NCBI GenBank assembly: GCA_032433765.1
Contig: JAVIAB010000160.1
Location: 30,734,121 to 30,798,120 of the forward strand
DNA: 64,000 nucleotides
Direction of reading: 5' to 3'
Origin: Megaustenia siamemsis
Taxonomy: Eukaryota > Mollusca > Gastropoda > Stylommatophora > Ariophantidae
Position 1 is the stretch's first letter. Each line of letters opens with the position of its first letter. The notes beneath the pieces are model-generated. The model had not been told where the DNA came from. It searched no databases and saw only the letters and a list, made by a program, of their open reading frames with translations. This document shows, in pieces, positions 22,316-32,600 of the stretch. The translations under genes were made by a program, and so were the position numbers.

Positions 22316-22374
22316 AGTTTATCATCCTTAAAAAAATTAAATTATTACTCTAAATGTGTTTTTTTTTGTGTAAC

Positions 22375-22545
22375 CAAAACTGAAGAAGAATTAAGGGAAG
22401 AAGTGATAGGGAAAAACAGAGAACAAGATGCTTGACAGTTTTAGAGAATTATTTGCTAGAAAGTCCATAAATGAATTGATAAACAGCTGTAGAGATAGAA
22501 AGCTATGAAGAGACTTCACAAAGCTTTTCATGATTACCTATGTTG
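22375..22545 (+). mobile_element. LINE 3' fragment
   Basis: KMLDSFRELFARKSINELIN followed by SCRDRKL is the C-terminal end of the RTE-like family seen at 11210-11890 and 6108-8396. It is degraded, with stops on both sides. Borders are approximate. Confidence 0.65.
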
Positions 22546-22559
22546 TTGATGTAATTCCA

Positions 22560-23244
22560 TGAGTTGATGCGGGCAATGTGCCCTTTTGCTCATTGATGTG
22601 GTGGGTCAAAATGACTTTCTTGACATTCCTGGCTCTTACTGGAGAGGTTGGAGTTCGTCTATCTTAGGCTATGCTGGGAAACTACTGGTCCTGCCCAGAG
22701 GTACTGCAATACTAGGTCTTCTATATCAGTAACAGCCACCACTACAGGGAACACTGCGATCCTAGCTTCTTGTTAGCCAGCCTGTTTTGATGCAGACTGT
22801 TACTAGGTGAGACCACGATGAACTGGAACTGCTAGGTCTTGGTCATGTGATGGTGAGCCGCCTGTGCTTTTGTGACCTCAGGTCGCAGGCATTATGCTCC
22901 CCCAATTACCTAAGCCAGCAAGCATAGTTGTTGGTGATAAGTCTACCAAATTTTTTTTTCAGTTTGGTTGACTGGAGTGTGTTTCAACCTTAATCTAGAA
23001 GCATTAATCATTGCATTACTCTCATGCTTCCAATGAGATAGATTGATCTAATGAAAGCTTTATCCTTAATGAATGTATTAAAGAAATGTTTGAACAAATG
23101 ATATTGGAATGTTTTGTGGATGTTGGAGAGAGATTGTGTGGTGATGTTTCTGAATTAGTTGAGACTTCTCAGGGAGCTTCTCCACAGTGCACTTTGCTGC
23201 AATAAATGCATTTATATATCTGCCATAACATTAACCATAGTGAC
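22560..23244. other. Unassigned intergenic sequence
   Basis: A GC-richer patch at 22560-22920 (repeated ctaggtctt and ccactacaggg-like words) looks repeat-derived but is not identified. Confidence 0.4.
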
Positions 23245-23248
23245 TTAG

Positions 23249-23785
23249 CCCTTTCAGTGCCAATTTTTTAGCCCAAATTCCGAGCGCCATATATTTTTGA
23301 CATCTGCTACTTTGGGGCCACCCGTACATAAGCATTCATAAAATGCACACAAATCAAATATTTTACATTTACATTTTGTGACATAAGATAAAGTCTTTTT
23401 TTTTACACAAATAAAATTTTATAATTTTACTAATTATTTTTCACAATTTTTGGACATTTGATCAGTAATATTTTATCATGGTGCAATGAATCAGTATTAC
23501 TTTCCTCCATATATTTGCTTTGTTTCTGGGTCACAATCAGCCAGAGTTAACTCTGGAGCTGTTTCTTTCAAAAACACAGTCTGTACCATTTCACTTCAGT
23601 AATTGTTTAGAAAATACTCAGTGAAATATGACTAAAATATCAATTGTAAATGCTTGAAACAATGAAAACATTCAAGATATTTGTGTATGGTAATCATATG
23701 ATAAACAAATTACATTACCTAGCTAAAAGTTGTTTATTTATTGACATCACCAGGCATACTTTTATCGATAATGGCGCTGAAAGGG
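23249..23785. mobile_element. Probable piggyBac-type non-autonomous element (MITE)
   Basis: A 537-bp segment bounded by 13-bp inverted repeats: ccctttcagtgcc at 23249-23261 and its complement ggcgctgaaaggg at 23773-23785 (one mismatch). The flanks are ttag on the left and ttaa on the right, close to the TTAA target duplication of piggyBac elements, whose ends also start CCCTTT-like. No transposase is encoded inside. The family call rests on termini only. Confidence 0.65.
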
Positions 23786-23789
23786 TTAA

Positions 23790-24242
23790 TGTAGTCCTCA
23801 TTATCAATGTCTCTTTTGTTTTATTGTTAGTTTTTAAAATGTTCTGGTATAAACCTTCTCTAATCATTGTATAGTTTTAGTTGTTTTATTATCAATTTTG
23901 TTGTAATTATATCTGGCTATCCATGCACTGCGCAATTGAAAATTTCATGCTGTAATGTATCTTCATTCATTGAAAATCAGAATGTGATTAAATTGACTTT
24001 CATTAGAGACCAAGTTTGATGCTATTAATGAATGTTTATAATTTGACTAGAATTTTGTGTTTGCACAGGCTGTTGCATGCATGAACTAATAAATTTAATG
24101 ATGTTGCAGGCAGTGTCAAACAATTTTTTGCAGCGGTTTTTTTTGCCAGCCAATATTTCATGTGGTATCTGGCAATTGTTGTTTGTGATTTCAATATCAG
24201 TTGTGCATGTGATTCTAGCAATATTTGCAAATTTTTGGCAGC
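23790..24242. other. Unassigned AT-rich sequence
   Basis: Only short overlapping ORFs in several frames; no recognised element. It runs into the minisatellite. Confidence 0.45.
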
Positions 24243-25586
24243 AGTTCTTGCATACAAAGTCCAGCAACTCTAGCATACATAGTCCAGCAACTCTACTTCA
24301 GCATACATAGTCCAGCATACAAAGTCCAGCAACTCCAGCATAAATAGTCCAGCAACTCTACTTCAGCATACAAAGTCCAGCAACTCTAGCACACAAACTC
24401 CAGCATACAAAGTCCAGCAACTCTAGCACACAAATTCCAGCATACAAAGTCCAGCATCTCTAGCACACAAACTCCAGCATACAAAGTCCAGCAACTCTAG
24501 CATACAAACTCTAGCATACATAGTCCAGCAGCTCTAGCACAAAAACTCCAGCATACAAAGTCCAGCAACTCTAGCACACAAACTCCAGCATACTTCGTCC
24601 AGCAACTCTAGCATACAAACTCCAGCATATAAAGTCCGGCAACACTAGTATACAAACTTCAGCATACAAAGTCCAGCAACTCTAGCATACAAACTTTAGC
24701 ATACAAACTTTAGCATACCTAGTCCAGCAACTCTAGCATACAAAGTCCAGCATCTCTAGCACACAAACTCCAGCATACAAAGTCCAGCAACTCTAGCATA
24801 CAAACTCTAGCATACATAGTCCAGCAACTCTAGCACACAAACTCCAGCATATAAAGTCCGGCAACACTAGTATACAAACTTCAGCATACAAAGTCCAGCA
24901 ACTCTAGCATACAAACTCGAGCATATAAAGTCCAGCAACTCTACCACACAAATTCCAGCATACAAAGTCCAGCAACTCTAGCATACAAACTCCAGCATAC
25001 CTAGTCCAGCAACTCTAGCATACAAATTCCAGCATACCTAGTCCAGCAACTCTAGCATACAAAGTCCAGCATCTCTAGCACACAAACTCCAGCATACAAA
25101 GTCCAGCAACTCTAGCATACAAACTCTAGCATACATAGTCCAGCAGCTCTAGCACACAAACTCCAGCATACAAAGTCCAGCAACTCTAGCACACAAACTC
25201 CAGCATATAAAGTCCAGCAACACTAGTATACAAACTTCAGCATACAAAGTCCAGCAACTCTAGCATACAAACTCGAGCATATAAAGTCCAGCAACTCTAG
25301 CATACAAACTTCAGCAAACATAGTCTAGCAACTCGAGCATATAAACTAAAGTCCAGCAACTCTAGCATACAAACTCGAGCATATAAAGTCCAGCAACTCT
25401 AGCATACAAACTTCAGCATATAAAGTCTAGCAACTCTAACATACAAACACCAGCATATAAAGTCTAGCTACTCTAGCATACAAACACCAGCATATAAAGT
25501 CCAGCAACTCTAGCATACAAACTTCAGCATACAAAGTCCAGCAACTCTAGCATACAAACTTCAGCATACAAAGTCCAGCAACTCTA
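24243..25586 (+). repeat. 37-bp minisatellite, left part
   Basis: The unit is agtccagcaactctagcata followed by caaactccagcatacaa, with many substitutions and shortened units. It consists of related half-units each containing (t/c)agcatacaaa. The same array continues at 27687 beyond a transposon, so both parts were once continuous. Confidence 0.95.
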
Positions 25587-27686
25587 TAGCTCGTTTCAAA
25601 TCATGTGCCCAACTTCAAAACGCTATTACTCAGTAAACATTTGTTAAAAACTGATGAAATTTTCCAAATGTTATTAGAATGCAAAAGACCCTTTAAATGT
25701 ATATTTAACAAATATCTTGCAGCTGCAGTTTTCTTAAAGCGGCGAATTTCTTTGATGTTTGTCAAAATTGTAAATTGTGAACCCCTAAAGAATAGAAATT
25801 ACCGTAGTTGCTGGTCTATGATTTATTTTCACTAGGTAAAGGCGTGGCCGTAATGGGGAAATAACCTAATAAGACAAAACACCAGGAGAATTATTGTATT
25901 CTCAGTTCGAGAATGGACGATAATATCAAGGTATACCTGTATGTCCAATTTTCATAGTTGTGTGGTCCTGAAAAGGACCGTTTGTTGAACTAATTTAAGG
26001 TAATATAGGGGCCAACATTGTGGGGGCTATATACTTTCATTCGGAATCAGACGAGTCTAAAAGATTAATAACTGTTTGGGGTTGAACATTCCACAAACCA
26101 TCATTTTTCCAATATTCCTCTTCCTGTTTTAAGACGTGGTCTTCACATTTAGCCCAATAATCTTTGTCTATATTTAATAAAGCGAGATTAGCAAGAGTCT
26201 TTACATCGCATATTTTGAATGTTGTATTTTCATCTGCCACTTGTCCTTTTAATTTTGCCCAGATTAGTTCTATTGGATTTAAATGAGCATGGTAAGGTGG
26301 CAGCCTCAAACTTATATGACCGTGCTCTTGGATAATCTTATCTATTTGAAAAATCTTTGTCCTTTGTTTTTGCTTTACTAGAGATAGTAATTCAGGTTTT
26401 AAGTACATGTTATTAAATTGTATGTGCTCCTTTTTGAGCCATATCTTAATAGCATCTTTTGTACTGGATGACGTCAGGACTTTATCTTCAAGTGCAACAA
26501 TGTTTGTCCATTATTAGGCAAGATGGTCGATCTAGTGATGGGAGAACAGAATTTTCAATCCAATGTCTAAATATGTGACCATTCATCTCAGAGTGATAAT
26601 CCCGATTGTCTATGGATTTTGAAAGAAAAATTAGCTCTGCATTCTGTATTAGTCCATGTTGTCGACTACCTGCATGAGCAATTATCAAGCGCTGTCCTTT
26701 GCTGCTAGGTATTAATCTCTTAATCTTTCCATCTGATGACTGCCATTCCCTTTGGTTAGTGTGGTGAGCATTGATCCATGTTTCATCCAAGTACACAATA
26801 TCATAACCTTGCTTGCGCACCTCTTTTACTTCACGTAAGTACTTGCTTCTCATGACTACTATATGTGGCTTCTCACAGATGATGTTTTGTCCATTGGAAT
26901 ACTTTCTGAATGTAAAGCCTGCAGCTCTCACATTCCTCCATAATCTAGACTTTGATATTTCAATACTGTTGTTCTTTTTCAGCGATACTTTTAATTTTCT
27001 TATTGTAACAGTTTCATTCATGCCCAACATTTTGCGAATTTCACTTCTAATAAGTTCACTGTCGAAATTATCCAACATTTTTGCTCTTCCTTGTGATTTT
27101 GTATATTTGGAACATTGACGGTCACGTGCTTGAATCCAGCGATTAAATGACCGTTTAGATAAATCCAAACTGTGTCTTGTCCTATTCTCAGGGTTTTCTA
27201 AAGAATGAAATAATCTTCATCGTACAAACTCTTTGCAAAAATAGCCATACATTTTTATTGCGATGTTTTGTAAACTGCAGAATTTCATTTTAAGACTCAT
27301 GATAAATATTATCGTTCCACGTCTTCGCCGCTGAATGAACGGAAATGGAACACACAATGTCTCGTGTTTTTTACATGTGTCTAATTGTGTCAGAAAACCC
27401 ACGTTGAAAGCGTGCAAACACGTCAATTTGACCGTCTATGGATTTTTACTCGCTATTTTTAACTTAAAATACTGTAAACATTAAGTTTTGACTACATCAA
27501 TGGGTCGTTATAAATTTATATAAATCAAATAAGCAACAATAATAACCAAATGTTTTTTTTTTATGAAATTAATTCCCTGTTGGGTTCTAATCATTATAAC
27601 TTTACATGCAAATTTTGAAGAACTTACAAAAAACGGTTAAAAAGATATCGATTTTAAAAGTTGGGCACGAGTTATGAAACGGACTA
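25587..27686 (-). mobile_element. Tc1/mariner-superfamily DNA transposon, complete ends
   Basis: Exactly 2,100 bp between duplicated TA dinucleotides (25585-25586 and 27687-27688) inside the 37-bp minisatellite. Removing it restores the local array sequence aactc-ta-gcatacaaa. Terminal inverted repeats of about 34 bp: the left starts tagctcgtttcaaatcatg and the right, read inward, starts tagtccgtttcataactcg; both continue with tgcccaactt. It holds a single minus-strand transposase gene. Ends and TA target are the textbook signature of the IS630/Tc1/mariner group. Confidence 0.95.
26037..27203 (-). pseudogene. DDE transposase, broken by one frameshift
   Basis: The upstream part (27168 to 26488) has a helix-turn-helix-like region (RSFNRWIQ; TIRKLKVSL; SKSRLWRNVRAAGF), the first catalytic Asp in DIVYLDETWIN and the second in CLIMD. 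The downstream part (up to 26037) has LPPYHAHLNPIELIW with the catalytic Glu. Between them the frame shifts right after the second Asp, where one extra A in gacaaac would explain it. The intervening bases are open in the other frame (ALEDKVLTSSSTKDAIKIW). About 78 residues then separate the second Asp from the Glu, far more than the usual 34-39. No in-frame ATG precedes the first part. A ttcattctttag sequence just upstream (ending near 27204) looks like a splice acceptor, so an upstream exon is possible. Confidence 0.85.
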
Positions 27687-28455
27687 TAGCATACAAACTC
27701 TAGCATACATAGTCTAGCAACTCTACAAAGTCCAGCAACTCTAGCACACAAACTCGAGCAGACCTAGTCCAGCAACTCTAGCACACAAACTCCAGCATAT
27801 AAAGTCCAGCAGCTATAGCATACAAACTCTAGCATACATAGTCCAGCAACTCTAGCACACAAACTCCAGCATACAAAATCCAGCAACTCTAGCACACAAA
27901 CTCCAGCATACCTAGTCCAACAACTCTAGCATACAAAGTCCAGCATCTCTAGCACACAAACTCCAGCATAAAAAGTCCAGCAACTCTAGCACACAAACTC
28001 CAGCATACATAGTCCAGCAACTCTAGCATACAAACTCCAGCATATAAAGTCTAGCATACAAACTCGAGCATATAAAGTCCAGCAACTCTAGCATACAAAC
28101 TTTAGCATACAAAGTCCAGCAACTCTAGCATACAAACTTCAGCATATAAAGTCCAGCAACTCTAGCATGCAAACTTCAGCATATAAAGTCCAGCAACTCT
28201 AGCATACAAACTTCAGCATACAAAGTCCAGCAACTCTAACATACAAACTTCAGCATACAAAGTCCAGCAACTCTAGCATACAAACTTTAGCATATAAAGT
28301 CCAGCAACTCTAGCATACAAACTTCAGCATATAAAGTCCAGCAACTCTAGCATACAAACTTCAGCATACAAAGTCCAGCATATAAAGTCCAGCAACTCTA
28401 GCATACAAACTCTAGCATACATAGTCTAGCAACTCTACAAAGTCCAGCAACTCTT
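27687..28455 (+). repeat. 37-bp minisatellite, right part
   Basis: Continuation of the array at 24243-25586 with the same unit types. It ends near 28455. Confidence 0.95.
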
Positions 28456-28515
28456 GCCATAATTCATTGACGTTCCCAACTTTACTGTTATGCTTGAATT
28501 GTCTTTTCTTCCTAA

Positions 28516-28612
28516 AAGCTCAAATTCATTCTGAAAAAAAAGAAAACGTTTAAAAAAAACATGTCTATTAAAATATTTAAAAAGGAAATACTAGCAAAGC
28601 CTTTGCATAAAA
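28516..28612 (+). mobile_element. LINE reading-frame fragment, left half
   Basis: The open frame KKKKTFKKNMSIKIFKKEIL then AKPLHK runs into the edge of the 438-bp array. Its last 13 bases, cctttgcataaaa (28600-28612), are repeated at 35288-35300, where the same frame resumes. The left border is unclear. Confidence 0.7.
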
Positions 28613-29500
28613 GTAACAAATAATAATACATAAATATTATTATATGGGGAACTTCCGAGGCGATAATAGGGAATAATAGAACAAATAAGTATGTGTTAGC
28701 ACTCGGAAAAATTAACAGACAAACAACAACAGAAAAAAACGAAGAACAATATATGGTCCGAAGTGGGATCGAACCCGTACTCCCTGGCACCGCGCCTTGC
28801 CACGAGAGGCCGAACGCTTGGCACACTGCCACTCAGCCAACTAAAAAATTGGCTATTGTAGTAGTGTCTTCCACGAAAGGCGCTCTCAATGACTATAGCA
28901 TAGGGTAACGATCTCAGACCGGAAATAAATTGTATATTTGTACTTTCCTATTAATGCAAGTATCTCCCAGTAGGGCTGAATACTTGTGTTGTAGACAAAC
29001 ATTTATTGGACGAAACAGCACGAATAGTAGTTTCCAGTGGTTATATACTGGTAACAAATAATAATACATAAATATTATTATATGGGGAACTTCCGAGGCG
29101 ATAATAGGGAATAATAGAACAAATAAGTATGTGTTAGCACTCGGAAAAATTAACAGACAAACAACAACAGAAAAAAACGAAGAACAATATATGGTCCGAA
29201 GTGGGATCGAACCCGTACTCCCTGGCACCGCGCCTTGCCACGAGAGGCCGAACGCTTGGCACACTGCCACTCAGCCAACTAAAAAATTGGCTATTGTAGT
29301 AGTGTCTTCCACGAAAGGCGCTCTCAATGACTATAGCATAGGGTAACGATCTCAGACCGGAAATAAATTGTATATTTGTACTTTCCTATTAATGCAAGTA
29401 TCTCCCAGTAGGGCTGAATACTTGTGTTGTAGACAAACATTTATTGGACGAAACAGCACGAATAGTAGTTTCCAGTGGTTATATACTGGTAACAAATAAT
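28613..29500 (-). repeat. Two inverted units of the 438-bp tRNA-like repeat
   Basis: Two nearly identical units in minus orientation. Box B (complement gggatcgaaccc) lies at 28765-28776 and 29203-29214; box A (complement ccactcagcca) at 28829-28839 and 29267-29277. The spacing is exactly 438 bp. They mirror the direct units beginning at 29641, so the block opens with a long inverted repeat. Confidence 0.95.
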
Positions 29501-29640
29501 AATACATAAATTAACAGACAAACAACAGAAAAAAACGTAGTTTCCAGTGAAAAAAATAGTAGTTTCCAGTGGTTATATACTGGTAACAAATAATAATACA
29601 TAAATTAACAGACAAACAACAGAAAAAAACAACAGAAAAA
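29501..29640. repeat. Scrambled head-to-head junction of the 438-bp array
   Basis: About 140 bp made entirely of short pieces of the unit in changed order: ttaacagacaaacaac, agaaaaaaac, gtagtttccagtg and the segment ggttatatactggtaacaaa, joined at short shared words such as acataaa. It separates the inverted from the direct units. Confidence 0.85.
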
Positions 29641-32600
29641 ATTATTTGTTACCAGTATATAACCACTGGAAACTACTATTCGTGCTGTTTCGTCCAATAA
29701 ATGTTTGTCTACAACACAAGTATTCAGCCCTACTGGGAGATACTTGCATTAATAGGAAAGTACAAATATACAATTTATTTCCGGTCTGAGATCGTTACCC
29801 TATGCTATAGTCATTGAGAGCGCCTTTCGTGGAAGACACTACTACAATAGCCAATTTTTTAGTTGGCTGAGTGGCAGTGTGCCAAGCGTTCGGCCTCTCG
29901 TGGCAAGGCGCGGTGCCAGGGAGTACGGGTTCGATCCCACTTCGGACCATATATTGTTCTTCGTTTTTTTCTGTTGTTGTTTGTCTGTTAATTTTTCCGA
30001 GTGCTAACACATACTTATTTGTTCTATTATTCCCTATTATCGCCTCGGAAGTTCCCCATATAATAATATTTATGTATTATTATTTGTTACCAGTATATAA
30101 CCACTGGAAACTACTATTCGTGCTGTTTCGTCCAATAAATGTTTGTCTACAACACAAGTATTCAGCCCTACTGGGAGATACTTGCATTAATAGGAAAGTA
30201 CAAATATACAATTTATTTCCGGTCTGAGATCGTTACCCTATGCTATAGTCATTGAGAGCGCCTTTCGTGGAAGACACTACTACAATAGCCAATTTTTTAG
30301 TTGGCTGAGTGGCAGTGTGCCAAGCGTTCGGCCTCTCGTGGCAAGGCGCGGTGCCAGGGAGTACGGGTTCGAACCCACTTCGGACCATATATTGTTCTTC
30401 GTTTTTTTCTGTTGTTGTTTGTCTGTTAATTTATCCGAGTGCTAACACATACTTATTTGTTCTATTATTCCCTATTATCGCCTCGGAAGTTCCCCATATA
30501 ATAATATTTATGTATTATTATTTGTTACCAGTATATAACCACTGGAAACTACTATTCGTGCTGTTTCGTCCAATAAATGTTTGTCTACAACACAAGTATT
30601 CAGCCCTACTGGGAGATACTTGCATTAATAGGAAAGTACAAATATACAATTTATTTCCGGTCTGAGATCGTTACCCTATGCTATAGTCATTGAGAGCGCC
30701 TTTCGTGGAAGACACTACTACAATAGCCAATTTTTTAGTTGGCTGAGTGGCAGTGTGCCAAGCGTTCGGCCTCTCGTGGCAAGGCGCGGTGCCAGGGAGT
30801 ACGGGTTCGATCCCACTTCGGACCATATATTGTTCTTCGTTTTTTTCTGTTGTTGTTTGTCTGTTAATTTTTCCGAGTGCTAACACATACTTATTTGTTC
30901 TATTATTCCCTATTATCGCCTCAGAAGTTCCCCATATAATAATATTTATGTATTATTATTTGTTACCAGTATATAACCACTGGAAACTACTATTCGTGCT
31001 GTTTCGTCCAATAAATGTTTGTCTACAACACAAGTATTCAGCCCTACTGGGAGATACTTGCATTAATAGGAAAGTACAAATATACAATTTATTTCCGGTC
31101 TGAGATCGTTACCCTATGCTATAGTCATTGAGAGCGCCTTTCGTGGAAGACACTACTACAATAGCCAATTTTTTAGTTGGCTGAGTGGCAGTGTGCCAAG
31201 CGTTCGGCCTCTCGTGGCAAGGCGCGGTGCCAGGGAGTACGGGTTCGATCCCACTTCGGACCATATATTGTTCTTCGTTTTTTTCTGTTGTTGTTTGTCT
31301 GTTAATTTTTCCGAGTGCTAACACATACTTATTTGTTCTATTATTCCCTATTATCGCCTCGGAAGTTCCCCATATAATAATATTTATGTATTATTATTTG
31401 TTACCAGTATATAACCACTGGAAACTACTATTCGTGCTGTTTCGTCCAATAAATGTTTGTCTACAACACAAGTATTCAGCCCTACTGGGAGATACTTGCA
31501 TTAATAGGAAAGTACAAATATACAATTTATTTCCGGTCTGAGATCGTTACCCTATGCTATAGTCATTGAGAGCGCCTTTCGTGGAAGACACTACTACAAT
31601 AGCCAATTTTTTAGTTGGCTGAGTGGCAGTGTGCCAAGCGTTCGGCCTCTCGTGGCAAGGCGCGGTGCCAGGGAGTACGGGTTCGATCCCACTTCGGACC
31701 ATATATTGTTCTTCGTTTTTTTCTGTTGTTGTTTGTCTGTTAATTTTTCCGAGTGCTAACACATACTTATTTGTTCTATTATTCCCTATTATCGCCTCGG
31801 AAGTTCCCCATATAATAATATTTATGTATTATTATTTGTTACCAGTATATAACCACTGGAAACTACTATTCGTGCTGTTTCGTCCAATAAATGTTTGTCT
31901 ACAACACAAGTATTCAGCCCTACTGGGAGATACTTGCATTAATAGGAAAGTACAAATATACAATTTATTTCCGGTCTGAGATCGTTACCCTATGCTATAG
32001 TCATTGAGAGCGCCTTTCGTGGAAGACACTACTACAATAGCCAATTTTTTAGTTGGCTGAGTGGCAGTGTGCCAAGCGTTCGGCCTCTCGTGGCAAGGCG
32101 CGGTGCCAGGGAGTACGGGTTCGAACCCACTTCGGACCATATATTGTTCTTCGTTTTTTTCTGTTGTTGTTTGTCTGTTAATTTATCCGAGTGCTAACAC
32201 ATACTTATTTGTTCTATTATTCCCTATTATCGCCTCGGAAGTTCCCCATATAATAATATTTATGTATTATTATTTGTTACCAGTATATAACCACTGGAAA
32301 CTACTATTCGTGCTGTTTCGTCCAATAAATGTTTGTCTACAACACAAGTATTCAGCCCTACTGGGAGATACTTGCATTAATAGGAAAGTACAAATATACA
32401 ATTTATTTCCGGTCTGAGATCGTTACCCTATGCTATAGTCATTGAGAGCGCCTTTCGTGGAAGACACTACTACAATAGCCAATTTTTTAGTTGGCTGAGT
32501 GGCAGTGTGCCAAGCGTTCGGCCTCTCGTGGCAAGGCGCGGTGCCAGGGAGTACGGGTTCGATCCCACTTCGGACCATATATTGTTCTTCGTTTTTTTCT

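Noticed and set aside
29864..29950. Functional tRNA-Ser/Leu genes in the 438-bp units
   Set aside because: Boxes A and B are good but the acceptor stems do not pair and the T stem is imperfect, so these are SINE-type pseudo-tRNA promoters.
29871..30227. A 118-codon ORF repeated 12 times, plus an opposing 71-codon ORF, in the 438-bp units
   Set aside because: They stay open because the units are almost identical. They begin in or cross the tRNA-like module and show no domain. Both strands are equally open, which argues against protein selection.
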